Shown here in pieces: positions 51,603 to 62,964 of a stretch of 64,000 bases of DNA. The translations under genes and the position numbers were made by a program. The stretch comes from Halichondria panicea (lineage: Eukaryota > Porifera > Demospongiae > Suberitida > Halichondriidae). The stretch spans positions 3,539,047 to 3,603,046 of the forward strand of contig NC_087388.1 in assembly GCF_963675165.1 (NCBI RefSeq), given 5' to 3'. Position 1 is the first letter of the stretch. Every line of letters begins with the position of its first letter. The notes beneath the pieces are model-generated. The model made no database searches, was not told the DNA's origin, and saw nothing but the letters and a program-made list of their open reading frames with translations.

Positions 51603-54600
51603 TTGGACTGGTGCGATTATATTAGTGAGCGTACAGTTTGTTTTGTTCGGGAGTTGTTGGTAACGTTGCTAGTCGGAGAGATGGCCGAATCGAGGAGCAC
51701 GGTTGCTGTTGTCCCGTTGAATGGTGCCAATTACGCGACATGGAGGGTACAATGCCAGATGTCGCTTATGAAGGAAGGACTCTGGAGAATTGTTAAAGGT
51801 ACTGAGGCTGCCCTGGCAGACGGTGATGCTGGTTATGTGAATTATATTTTGTCGAAGCGAGATCGGGCGTTGGCTATTGTGGTGTTGTCTGTCGATCCGA
51901 ATCTGTTGTATTTGATTGGTGAGCCTGATGATCCTGCAAAAGTTTGGAAAAAGTTAAGCGAGCAGTTTATGAAGAAATCATGGGTCAATCGGCTTGAGCT
52001 TAGGCGGAAACTATACTCGTTACGGTTGTCAGACGGCGAGTCGGTGCTGGAGCATGTCAGAAAGATGACTGAACTCTTCAATGCGTTAGCTGGCAATGAT
52101 GCTCCACTATCTGATGAGGATCGAGTAGTTCACTTGTTGGCAAGTTTACCAGACTCTTTCGGTGTGCTAGTCACTGCTCTCGAGGCTAGCCCTGAGGTAC
52201 CCTTGATGGAGGTGGTGACAGAAAGGTTGGTGCACGAGGAAAGGAAGATGTTGAGTGGTGGTCGAAGTGATGGTGATGCCAAGGCTATGACAACTAAAGC
52301 CAAGTGGTCGAATAAGCCGAAAGGACGTTGTTACTATTGTCACGAGCTTGGGCACTATCAGAGGGATTGTTTGAAGTTGGCTCAGTCTGAGAAGCACAAG
52401 TCTAATAGTGCGATAGCTGATGATTTGAGCGATGAAGAGGCATTGGTTGTTAATCATGCGAGTTTAGTAGGTGCTTCGGCTAGTTGGATTGTTGACTCAG
52501 GAGCTACGTGCCATATGTGCAATACCAGACGCGATTTTGTTGTTTTCCGTACATTGCCGAGGCCAGAGAAGGTGATGGTTGGAGATGGATGAAGTTACCT
52601 AGTGGTGCTACTCAGAAGTGCAAGCTTCATGATGTGTTGTTTGTTCCTGATCTATCGTACAATCTGCTCAGTGTTTCCAAGGCAGGGAAGGTAACTCAGT
52701 TTGATGAGGCTGGTTGTCGGATTTTGAATGCTGATAGCAAGGTTATAGCAACAGCGGTTCGGTGTGGTAGTCTTTATTTTCTCAACTGTCAGTCCCTGGA
52801 AAAATCCAATGTTGCTGAAGATGATTGGCACAAACGTTTTGGTCATTTAAGTATTGGAAGTTTGAGACAGTTGGCTGCTGATGGCGGTTTTAACTTTGAC
52901 AAATCTAAGGAGATTGTTTTCTGTGAGTCGTGTGTTGTGGGGAAGCACCACAAGAGCCCCTTTCCCGTCGGTGGTGGAAATTGAGCTAAAGAACCTCTTG
53001 GACTGGTTCACATGCACTGATGTGTGTGGCAAGGTTAACGCTAAGTCGATTGGTGGTGCGGAGTATTTCTTAACGTTTGTGGATGACAAGACGAGGTATG
53101 TGTGGGTGTATTTTTTGAGACGCAAAGATGAAGTGTTCTCTCGTTTTTTGGAGTGGAAAGCCATGGTGGAGAAAGCAAGTGATCGGAAGTTGAAGGTATT
53201 GCGCTCGGATAATGGCGGTGAGTACACGTCAATGAGGTTGAAGGCCACTCATGAACTCACCGTTCCTAAGACTCCTCAACAAAATGGCACAGCCGAGCGA
53301 CTAAATCGTACATTGGTGGAGATGACACGGTCTATGTTGGTTGGTGGTAATTTATCTCAGAGGCTTTGGGCGGAAGCGTTGTCTACGGCGGTGTATTTGA
53401 GGAATCGAAGTCCATCCAAAGCAGTGGAAGGGATGACCCCTTTTGAGGCATATCATGGGAGAAAGCCGAGTGTTGAGAATCTCCGTGCGTTTGGATGTGT
53501 TTGTTATGCCCACATAGCAAAAGATGAGAGGAAGAAGTTGGATCCAGTTGCTAGAAGATGTGTCCTTGTTGGCTATGGCACTGAGGTGAAGGGCTATCGC
53601 CTGTATGATTCAAATCGAGACAGGGTTTTCTACAGTCGTGATGTAAAGTTTAACGAGTCAGCGTTTGGATTTGAGAAGGGCAGTGAACCTGAGCTTTGTG
53701 TCCAGTTTGATTGTGACGTCGATTCCGGTGGTGATGTGTCCGATGGTGATGCTGCCGATTGTGCTGTGTCCGATGGTGTTGATGTGTCCGATGGTGATGC
53801 TGCCGATGGTGATGTGTCCGATGGTGTCGATGTGTCTGAGCCAGTTCTTAGAACGTCGCAGAGAGTCAGACAAAGGCCGAACTACTACTTAGAAGGAGCT
53901 TCTATCGCTACGAGCAGTATTGAGGAACCAAGTTCTGTCCAAGAAGCTGTAAACAGTCCAAACAAGGCAAAGTGGGAGCAGGCCATGGAATCGGAGATGA
54001 GATCACTTAAGGAGAATGATGTTTGGGAGCTGGTGAAATTGCCAGAGAATCGGAAAGTCGTGGGTAGCAAATGGGTGTTTAAAGTGAGAGTTGACGGTGA
54101 CGGTTGTGTGGATCGTTATAAAGCTAGATTGGTGGCACAGGGTTTCAAAGGAATGGACTATGATGAAACATTCTGTCCTGTTGTTAGGATGGAGTCGTTA
54201 AGGGCCATTGTTGGATTGGCTGCTCGGAATGGTTTGAAGCTACATCAGCTTGATGTCATCACAGCTTTTCTAAACGGCAAATTGGACGAAGAAGTGTATA
54301 TGAGACAGCCTGAAGGTTTTGTTGAAGAAGGTAACTTGGTGTGTAGACTGAAGCGAAGTTTGTATGGTCTCAAACAGTCTCCACGATGTTGGAATTCGGC
54401 TCTGGATGCTCACCTAAAGAAGTTAGGCTTTCTGCAGAGTAACAGTGACCCCTGCATCTATGTGGCAGCAATTGACGAGTTGATGGTTGTTAGTGTGTAT
54501 GTAGATGATCTCGTAATCGGATGTAAGTCGGACGAGCGGTTGACAGACCTCAAGAGAAAGTTATGTTCAGGCTTTGACATGAAAGATCTTGGAAAGCTGC

Positions 54601-55467
54601 ATCATTTTCTCGGGTTGAAGGTTATTCAGGATGAAGAGTCTGGAAATGTATGGATTGGTCAACCTGCGTATGTTGAGAAGGTGCTGGTGAGGTATGAAAT
54701 GAAAGATGCTAAGAGTGTTGTTGATGTGAGTGCTAAGCTTGTGCATGCTGGTGACGGTGAGGGTGATTTGTTTGATTCCGAAGTGTATCGATCGGCTGTT
54801 GGCAGTTTGTTATAATGTGTCTACTGGTACTAGGCCTGATATTGCTTTTGCAGTGAGTATGGTTGCAAAATTCTCTTCTAAACCAACGAAGCAGCACTGG
54901 CAGGGTGTAAAGAGAATTCTCAGATACCTCAAGGGTACAGCTGATCTTGGACTAGGAGTGATGCTGAGGAGTTAACAGGCTATTCAGATTCTGACTGGGC
55001 TGGGGACCTGGACGACAGGAAGTCAACCTCTGGATATAATTATGTTCATGTTAAGTGGTGCTCCTATCAGCTGGAAGAGCAGAAAGCAGAGTTCAGTTGC
55101 ACTTTCAACAGCAGAGGCTGAATATATTGCACTTTCAAGTGCTACACAGGAAGTAATGTGGCTCAGACGTTTACTTTCGGAGTTAAATTGTGCACCACAA
55201 GAAGCTACAGTTATGAACGAGGACAACCAGTCAGCGATTGCACTGGCACAGAATGCTGTATTCCATGGAAGATCGAAGCATATCGACTTACGTCACCACT
55301 TCGTTCGTGAACAAGTTGTTGCTAAGACTGTGAAGCTCAAGTACTGTAGCAGCGATCAGATGATAGCAGACATGCTGACCAAAGGACTTACCCAAGTCAA
55401 GTTTGAGAACCTGAGAAACATGGCTGGAGTTGTTCCCATTATCAAGCAAATTGAGAAGGAGTGTTAG
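51603..55467 (+). pseudogene. copia gag-pol polyprotein, several breaks
   Basis: The first frame, from ATG 51603 or more likely the in-frame ATG at 51681 (MAESRSTVAVVPLNG), is a UBN2-type gag. It is followed by a CCHC knuckle (CYYCHELGHYQRDC, ~52330) and the protease VDSGATCHM (~52490). A small deletion near 52590 changes frame before KLPSGA and the GAG-pre-integrase region (WHKRFGHLS, CESCVVGKHHKSPFP). An in-frame TGA stands at 52982-52984 and a frame change near 53013. The integrase has TDVCG, RSDNGGEY and NGTAERLNRT as its D, D, E. An acidic minisatellite (VSDGDAAD) is at 53730-53840. RT has QLDVITAFLNG and YVDDLVIG (~54497). Single-base frame changes near 54815, 54960 and 55037 precede RNase H (SDSDWAGD, STAEAEYIA, KHIDLRHHFVRE), which ends at 55467. 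Confidence 0.95.
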
Positions 55468-55471
55468 TATA

Positions 55472-55656
55472 TGTACACTTAGTTGATAATGATGTCATAT
55501 CTATGTTTAGACTAGTCTGGAACATTCTAGAACTTTCTTGTGTTATGTATTTAGGTCATTGTGACCATGTGCTTAGTCAGTCCATGATATCTTTCTTATT
55601 TGTTAAACTGAGAACTTGCTCTATCTAGCTAAATCACATTGTAAGCTTTGCTAACA
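55472..55656 (+). repeat. 3' LTR of the copia element
   Basis: 185 bp; it differs from the 5' LTR only around TTAAACTGAGAAC (about 55602-55612). A purine-rich GAGAAGGAG lies ~12 bp upstream and may serve as the plus-strand primer. Confidence 0.95.
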
Positions 55657-56883
55657 TATAATATATACAACAAACCTCCATAAAGCATAGTTTTGCGTGC
55701 CAGTCTTCTGCAACAGGGAGTATGCCATCCAGTTTGCCTTTCCTTGTTTCTGAGTTGCTTCTAATTCTTTGAGCACCTCGGGTTCGAACAACGGACAAAA
55801 GATCACCACCAAAGAGAGTTGACCAGTACTCTTCATCTTCTATCTGAATACTTTCTTCTCCAGGTACACTCAAAACTCTTTTTACTTGCTTTACAGGAAC
55901 ATATTTGTGCGCATGTTCTGCAATTGCAATCATACCTTCGTGATAAATTTCATTTTCAGGCAAAACTCCAAGCGGTACCTGAGGAAATGTATAATAAATT
56001 ATAGCTTATAATCATACTGTTTATTTATTGTACTTACCACTTCAGATTTATTGCACATTTCTTTAGAATACTTGTGCTGAATATGATTTGGAACAAGTTT
56101 CTTAAAATCCTCTTTGAAGAATGGAATCCGATCAACCATAACTCGTGCTATAAGAATTGTCATGTTTTCCATTAGGGAAGCGTTATCTTCATCGGATGGG
56201 AGAATCATATCTAGTGCCACCTCACAAACACTTGGGGGTGTTTGTGATAACTGTGACAAGTTTACTCGATCTTTAACAGCGTACAGCTGAACATAATGGA
56301 GAGACTTGTTTTGTGCATCCATACGCATATAACGTGGTTTAACTGTCTTATCAATATTATCAAACACTAGTTTGTATGTTTCAAAGGGTGGACTAGTTAA
56401 ATTGTCTTCAAAGTCGACTTCCTTCTCTTCAGCCACTTCGTGCTCTTGGGGGTTTACATCTGCATGAGCACATTGATCAGCACACTTGGAGAAGCTAGAC
56501 GATGCTGGTGGATCTTCAGCATGCATGTTGAAGCTGCTTAACTCTGATATATCACTGTACATCTTCAGATCAATATCAGAAGTACTAGTATTCGGAGTTG
56601 ATGTGTGATGTGATTATGTTTTGACACGATGGGGCTGAATCACACACACTATGTTCGAAGCTTTCTGGTGGTATAAACTTAGCGAGCTGTCGAATAGGTG
56701 TAGATGTCAATGGAATGTCTTAAGCAAGGGCTTGATGCTCGGGATGAAAATGGACTAAGCGATCCCTCAGCTGGATCATCACCCAGGGGCGGATCCAGAG
56801 GTAGTTCGTTGGGTTTGTACGAACTACCCTATAGTCTTGACATTACTAGTCTAGCTAACTGTACTGACAAAGTCGTACAAAGT

Positions 56884-56976
56884 TTTCTCTGTATAATAAA
56901 AGGGTGGGGCTGGTTCTCTCTGCATAATAAAAGGGTGGGGCTGGTTCTCTCTGCATAACAAGAGGGTAGGGCTGGC
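56884..56976. repeat. 31-bp tandem repeat, three units
   Basis: The unit is built around GCATAATAAAAGGGTGGGGC followed by TGGTTCTCTCT. Confidence 0.9.
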
Positions 56977-57356
56977 TACTGCAGCCACATTGATTTACAC
57001 TGTGGTCAAGTGATAAATTATTGTATCTAGCCATGAATCCTTGACTCCTGGTTTAAGAAGAGGAAAGTTTCAGGTAAGGGAGAGTGCATGGCACTGCATA
57101 TTGAATGTCACTGCATACTTACATGTATATAATTGCTATAATCATTAATAAATAAATTATTGATGGTCAAGTTCTACAAGTCTACAGCCAAGTCTCCTCT
57201 TCAAGTCTCCTCTTCACCAGCCATCACCGTCTGTCTTTCCATTGGGGGTCACCACGTGCTATATCTCTCCTCCAGTCACAACCATCTCTCCTGTGTTTGG
57301 GAGAACGTGATTAATTACTAATTAGTGGGCGTGGCAAATCAAAAGGGGTCATATTC

Positions 57357-57787
57357 TAGTCTCGGGGAAGGACGTCTGGTCGAAGTGGCAGGTTTTCCAT
57401 GGGCTCGGAATGTGACTATGTGTATGAATATCATTATAAAAATTGTCATAAAACGTCAAATAAATATAGAGATTTCCCACTACCAGTAGGTAAGCTGACA
57501 AACACGTCTCTACCATCTACTAAGCTTCTTACAGCTAGCTGGGTTTCAGCTCCTTATATCCTAGCTTTATAGTAGCGACACGAATTGCAGCAGTTAATAC
57601 TTCCATCTATGCTCCCATGGCAACAATAATGATAAAGTGTTTCCTTTCTTACAGGTACGTCAGAGCACATAGCAACCCCGCCCACAATGTTTAATTATTA
57701 GTATTCTGGCAATCTGATTGGTGCGACAACATTCCGAAACAGGCCCATGGAAAACCGGCCACTTCGACGGCTGCTCGCGAGACTAGT
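57357..57787. mobile_element. Nested inverted-repeat element
   Basis: CTAGTCTCGGGGAAGGACGT on the left pairs imperfectly with CGGCTGCTCGCGAGACTAG on the right. Both arms share GTCGAAGTGGC and TTTTCCATGGGC in inverted order. Flanks TCATATT and TTATATT are a possible 7-bp TSD. A 13-bp tandem duplication at 57190-57215 lies outside it. Confidence 0.55.
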
Positions 57788-59215
57788 TATATTCTACAAA
57801 AATTTCTGCGCTGCAAGCCAGGTGAAATTCTTGCCCGCACTTCGCGCGGACAAGAAGTACTATATAAGAACCCCCCTTTCTTAAATCCTGGATCCGCCCC
57901 TGAATTCACCTGCTATTACTGGACCAATGGCAGCAAAACTCTGAGTATAAATCAATTAGCACCATGTTAAGAGTATATAGTATATATTTTTGCATGCATG
58001 TCTATAACGTTACGTTGATAATCATAATAATAATAATATATAGCTCTATGATAATTATTATATGCTCTTACTCACTATACCTGTACGTCTGCCTGTACTT
58101 CTGTGGAGGACATAACACACTCAATATTGGATTTCCATTAAGGACTTCTTTATCATAATCTGTGCCAAGCAACTCAACGAGCTTGATAGTTTGGTAATGC
58201 GACTCAACTTGTTTAAACGATGATAAACCTGTGTGAAAATGGGATTTCAAATTATAATTATCAAGTTATAATTATGCCATCTTACTTTCTTTGAAGCATG
58301 TCCAGAATACAAAATGAGAGATAAGATTCGTTGTATTAGACTATACTTTGGACGTCTATGTCTGCACAGCAGTGATACAATGAATGTAATAACATTTTTT
58401 GCATTTGGTCTCTCTTTTTTTGTTTTACAACACCACCTCAATAATGTGAGAAGTATAGGGGTGTTTTTTTCAAACTCAGGAACAAGCTTCTTCCAAGTAA
58501 AACACTTGAGAATTTTATTACTCTTATCATTTAGTATTGATGTTGATGACTCCGAGCACAGCGTCATTATTTCCATATGAATAATTCGCCCAACTTCGTC
58601 AACTACATGTTTTCGCATTTTGGGATCCTGTAGGCATTGCCTGGCAGATGTATGATGACTTCTCCTTACCAAAGGTTTTATGATTCTTCTGCGTCGCGGT
58701 GTTAAAAGTCGAGTTTTGGGTTTATTGTAGTGGACTGTAACCTGATAAAATACACAGTTTAATTGATGGTAACACATAATTAATGATTGTGCAGACTTAC
58801 GCTGACAGCAGGAGAGTCTCCTATATATTCATTTTCAGTTTGCGCTATGGCTCTTCTTTTGGGGCAGTGTACTTGTACCACCAGACAATCGCTTCTCTCC
58901 AATATTTGGCAGTGCTGCCTTCTTTATATTCACTAGAATACTTTCCAGTGAACTCGAAAGTCTTTGTTTCAATTTTAAATGTGATGTTAGTGCACCGAAA
59001 CACTTCTGACAAACGTATCTCTTCTCTAAATTAGATACTGATTCATCCAGCTCATCCTGCATTATGGACTGAATGAAAGAAAGTACCTGAGGGTGATTTC
59101 TTAGCAAACGGCGACACTTTTTGCTGTTCCTGCTTTCACCTGCAGGTAACACACCTTTTTTCAGCCATGTCTATTATCTATTTCGAATGCAGAAGGTTTA
59201 ATAGCAGAGCTAGAG

Positions 59216-59890
59216 TTTACAGTGGTTTTCCTTACCTTTGCAGGCTATACTGCAAGAGCACTGCAACCACAATGTAGTAAATATAGTATTTTGGTTGGCT
59301 TCTGTTATGATTGTTAGTAACAAGCCAACAAAATTACTTGCTATGGCCTGCAAAATGCAAACTGTAACTGGTTTTAATTTGGCAATTTCAAAACTGCCAA
59401 ATTAGTGGACTTAATTGCTGTAGTAGTCTAAGACGTCAAATTAAAAATCGCCAAATTCTAATAGCTCACTCGCCAAATAATTATAATATCCGCTAAATGT
59501 TCCAGGTGTCTCATATTTTGTCTGACTGAAGTGATGGTAGCTCTGATGGTAGCTCAGCTAACTTATTGCTTGTTCATTGTGGCAAAATGATATGAGCTAA
59601 AACTTGTATGTATATCTATAGGGAGCGGAGGGCCTATATTTACTAGGCTCAAAATTGGATATTTCCGAAAGCAGTTTGTTGACCTCAAGCATTATAATTA
59701 TAGAAGGAGTGCTGTGAAAGTAGAGTAGTAACCCCTTGAGTTGTGTGAAAAGTCTGCAATAGCCAGTATTTACCTATCATTGATTTTTGTGATGTGTGGG
59801 TGGACTAAAATAACACAGACAGGTAATCACTACATTGTGGTTGCAGTGCTCTTGGGAGTATAGCCTGCAAAGGTATGGAAAACCACTGTA
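59216..59890. mobile_element. ~675-bp TIR element flanked by a 15-16-bp direct repeat
   Basis: TTTACAGTGGTTTTCC on the left pairs with GGAAAACCACTGTA on the right. The inverted homology extends ~60 bp (TTTGCAGGCTATACTGCAAG, CACTGCAACCACAATGTAGT). ATAGCAGAGCTAGAG is present at 59201-59215 and 59891-59905. It is non-coding. A 12-bp duplication (TGATGGTAGCTC) lies at 59532-59555. Confidence 0.75.
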
Positions 59891-60179
59891 ATAGCAGAGC
59901 TAGAGATGATCTCCTGTGGTTGGTACGTACATACACATGAATATGCGTAGGCGGTATCATTGATCATAGTGACGTTCTGCATTCTTGTGGCAGCGTGAAA
60001 TTCCTCACGCCCTGGGACAACTCTCAACACGGCAGCTTGCCAGTCCCTTTCTCCCGAGAGAAGGGGAGTGGTTTCCAGTCTATAGTCAAGGCTGTGGCTC
60101 AGAAGTAGAGGATTACAAGTAGACTGGACGTGGTGTTGTTGACAATAACAGACTAGTTCAGAGCTACAGTACAGGTAGC

Positions 60180-60218
60180 TAGCCTCGAATCCAGGCAGAT
60201 TAAAATACGGCCTGGTAC
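60180..60218. repeat. Short palindromic TAGCCTCGA-family element
   Basis: TAGCCTCGAATCCAGGC to GGCCTGGTACC; the loop ATTAAAATAC is shared with copies at 47431 and 62151. Confidence 0.6.
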
Positions 60219-60313
60219 CTATTGCATGTGTAATTAATTATAGGCGTGGCCGTCCACACCCATGTACTATCTACTATTATATGAAGCTTTTTATAGCCTA
60301 GCTAGCTAGCTAG

Positions 60314-60590
60314 CTGTGGCCTTCTCTATGGTGTTGTGTTGAGAAGGCTTGCACACGAAGCCAGAAGAGGCTCTCATCTACCTCTATGATGGTTGGATGA
60401 TCGTGATGTTTTGAACTGGGTTTCTGACAGACTATGGCAAGTCTTTGACTTTGTGCTTCCAACTGCAACCATAGGACCATCGTAGAGGTAGATGTGAGCC
60501 TCTTCTGGTTTCATAATAGTGTGCAAACCTTCTCGACAACACAATAGAGAATATAAGCCACAGCTTCACAGGAGAGAGAGTTTAAAGGGT
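60314..60590. repeat. Hairpin repeat unit, copy 1
   Basis: An inverted repeat with TGTGGCCTTCTCTATGGTG and GAGGCTCTCATCTACCTCTA in the left arm and their inverted forms in the right arm. The segment from GGGTTTCTGACAGACTATGG onward is repeated in tandem after 60586. Confidence 0.8.
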
Positions 60591-60612
60591 TTCTGACAGA
60601 CTAGACTATGGC

Positions 60613-61872
60613 TAGCGATGTCAGACCGATTTTCATTTTTGCTATTTCTAACTCCTATGTATTATTATCTCTTTTGAACACTCTAGGCAAACCAGAAAAA
60701 CTTTACTGCACTGGATTTGGTCAAGCGAATGCAGAGATACAGCGTTTTGAAGAACACTAGTCAGGGAAAAATTCGTACAAAAATTTACCGCATTTTAATG
60801 TACTTGGGCGGGACTTATGAAATTTGTTGTTAATACCGGAAATGATCTTAAAGTTAGCATATCTGCTGAACCGCTTGGTCTATTCTCTTTTAAAAAAGTA
60901 TGAAATGGACACTCAGGACTCAGGAGTTGACATTGTAACCATTTGATATCTATTATGAAGTTTATAATGTTTCTGTAATGTATATGTTTATGATGTCCCT
61001 ATAATAGTATGATGTCTCCTGCTTCAGAGAGTTCTTTTGGATTTAAAGTAACCATGCTATCTTTTCAGTATATTGTATCATGTTTCAGAACTCTCATCAA
61101 TGTCCACCTTACGCTTGTATCTGTTTCTTGATCTTTATAAGCAACTTTTCTGTCAATTTCATTTGGTCTAAATAATTCGTTTTTAGTGTGATGTAGATTT
61201 AAGGCCATACAACTATAAATCTATGATACAACTCTGTTGACAGCTTTTAATTAATACAGTAGATTACTCTTGTCTTTTTTGTGTGCAAATTGAATCAGTT
61301 CTTGCAATTTAATAGTTTTGGTAGATTACAGTGTTGTCCCTGGAATTCTCTCCAATCTTTCTTGTTTCTTTTCAACAGAGGCTTTCAGATTACTTCAATA
61401 ATTACTTTCAGTAACTTCTAAGAACTTCTAAGAAATAAATACAGCTATTGGTACACTTGGCTTGATTTTACTGCATTTCTATTCTCAGCTCCACCCATCT
61501 ATCCATGCAATATGTGATTCCGCAAGAAATAAAAGCTTATTGTAGCAACTTTTTGCATAATCTGGAGAGAGTTAGAGATAAAAGACATGCTCACTTGTGT
61601 TTTTGTTTATTTTCATGTTTGGTTGCCAAAATGATGATCACCTTTGAGAAAAAATCACACGCAAAACAAGCATCAAATGCTAAAATCATAAAAAACTGTT
61701 ATAAAAATCAAATTCTACGCTATTTTTTACCCCTGGGAAGAGCTGTTGTTTGCTAGACTCTTCCAGGGCTTGCGGAAAGCCCTTCTTGTTCACTCACTTT
61801 CTGGTCCCGTTTTTTACCATTGAATTACTGTACGAAAATACGCCCACGCACTACTTCCGGTCTGACATCTCT
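60613..61872. mobile_element. 1.26-kb hAT-like non-autonomous element, 8-bp TSD
   Basis: Left end TAGCGATGTCAGACCG and right end CGGTCTGACATCTCT, flanked by ACTATGGC (60605-60612 and 61873-61880). Copy 1 of the surrounding repeat at 60430-60440 shows the empty site. An 8-bp TSD suggests the hAT superfamily. There is no transposase inside; an 83-residue lysine-rich frame at 61505-61756 is not recognisable. A 10-bp tandem duplication is at 61413-61432. Confidence 0.75.
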
Positions 61873-61880
61873 ACTATGGC

Positions 61881-61995
61881 AAGTCTTTGACTTTGTGCTT
61901 CCAACTGCAACCATAGGACCATGGTAGAGAGCCTCTTCTGGCTTTAGACAAGTGTGTAAGCCTTCTTGACAACACAATGGAGGGCATAAAGCCAC
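61881..61995. repeat. Hairpin repeat unit, partial copy 2
   Basis: Continues AAGTCTTTGACTTTGTGCTT as in copy 1 and ends near GCATAAAGCCACAGGAG. Confidence 0.8.
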
Positions 61996-62964
61996 AGGAG
62001 ACAAGTATTTGTTAAAAATAATACGGAAAGAAACTAGTAAACAAACTAGTTTACGGTATAATTTTACAAAGGTTTACTAACGTGAACGAATTCCCCAGAT
62101 TCTGGGGAACTCAGTTTGCGCATGTGCACTATCACCCATGCAATAGAGACAAAATACGGCCTGGTCTCGAGGCTAGTAGCTAGCTAGCTACATGTACAAA
62201 CCTCGCAGCTGCATTTATAGTGGTGGGCGGGTCTGGGGCGCAGTCAATAACTATAACTTATTTTGCAAATCCACAAAATTAATAGCAAGCCAAGAAAACA
62301 TGACTAGAAGCCTATAGAAACTCTTACTTGCATGCACTTCATTGATCTTGAGCAGCACAAGAATACCGTATACCTCGCTTGCGCATATGCGCATGCACAC
62401 CGAGGCTTGTTGCATTTTGAGTGGGCAGATCAAAGGAAACACTGACAGTCTGTGCCAATATGGCACAGGTCAACAGTGAACTGTGCCACTATCTAGATAC
62501 TGGCATAGTATGGCTGAAGTTAGTAAAGCCACCTTCCACCCAGTAACCTGAAACGTCCCTTTATAGTATTCAGTGGTAGGCAGAAAACGTTCTTCATGTG
62601 TCTAGTGCATTCCACAGCCGACCACAAGTAGTTGCAAAGTAGTTGTCCTATAAAAGGAGTGATGTGTACCGGAAAGGAATGCAACAAGGAATGCCAGTTG
62701 TGCTCAGTAATGCCTTTGCCCTCGAGGCCTGCGCCTAAGTCACTACTCACAACTACCGTATATCTTCTAATTTATCGGACAGCAAAAAATAATATTATTT
62801 TGGAACAGATTTTTATACAGCATGCGAAGTGTCCCGAATAATTAGAACAAGCAAGCAGCTGCATGCGAGCTAGCTAAGTTTAATAGACCAGTGCATGTGC
62901 GACTGAATAGTTGCACTAGCTATCTAAAACTAGCTACTCAAAGCTATCTAACTGCAGCACTCTA
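61996..62964. other. No gene seen; short palindromic element at 62151-62175
   Basis: The interval includes a TAGCCTCGA-family right half (GGCCTGGTCTCGAGGCTA) and a self-complementary GCGCATATGCGC near 62388. There is no recognisable coding sequence. Confidence 0.45.

Larger units (their letters stand above)
51342..55656 (+). mobile_element. Full-length Ty1/copia LTR retrotransposon
   Basis: Two 185-bp LTRs (TGTACACTTAG...GCTTTGCTAACA) differ at three positions by eye (~98% identity), so insertion is fairly recent. The flanks share TATA (51338-51341, 55657-55660); a 5-bp TSD is not exact. Gene order is gag, protease, integrase, reverse transcriptase, RNase H (copia order). The element lies in opposite orientation to the DUF6589 gene that hosts it. 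Confidence 0.95.
51298..55675 (-). other. Intron enlarged from ~59 bp to 4.38 kb
   Basis: The donor (exon ...ATGGAG, then GTTTGT) is at 55675 and the acceptor (TTAG) ends at 51298. Subtracting the copia element and one TATA copy leaves ~59 bp, the same length as the neighbouring introns. Joining the exons gives the family-consistent CFMEVIWKRLY. Confidence 0.8.
56784..57902. mobile_element. CAGGGGCGGATCCAG-type non-autonomous element
   Basis: Begins CAGGGGCGGATCCAG at 56784 and ends CTGGATCCGCCCCTG at 57902. The flanks (TCACC and AATTCACC) give no clean TSD. It is non-coding and contains a tandem array and a nested inverted-repeat element. Confidence 0.65.
50383..59152 (-). pseudogene. DUF6589-domain gene carrying a copia element in an intron
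   Basis: Read from 59152 downward. Exon 59152-58801 has CQKC plus a basic patch. A 59-bp intron leads to 58741-58286 (KPKTRLLTPRRRRIIKP, RQCLQDPKMRKHVVDEV, RHRRPKYSLIQRILS). Later exons include 56562-56038 (FDNIDKTVKPRYMRM, LHYVQLYAVKDRV), then after 59 bp 55978-55676 (FGGDLLSVVRTRGAQRIR, EDWHAKLCFME). An intron from 55675 to 51298 holds a Ty1/copia element. Exon 51297 onward reads VIWKRLYKTSSAMERGT, NRRNVSKKCKKD and HEDFFELVVEAYITYA. The DUF6589 core follows: LPPRLAEGVKWSRFVNTRGLPGHN, then DLHMEHMNKLVKTSIEGLGANK. The tail PGRDHKSF and WILQNFVEKYQ stops at 50383. Frame breaks lie near 58860, 58195 and 50565. DUF6589 proteins are multicopy in cnidarians, sponges and fungi; their function is unknown and a transposon origin is likely. 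Confidence 0.75.

Noticed and set aside
53658-53892. Minus- and plus-strand frames rich in isoleucine/glycine or methionine/proline
   Set aside because: These are out-of-frame readings of the acidic VSDGDAAD minisatellite in the copia polyprotein.
61505-61756. 83-residue lysine-rich frame inside the hAT-like element
   Set aside because: No family resemblance, no splice context, AT-rich DNA; not enough to call a gene.
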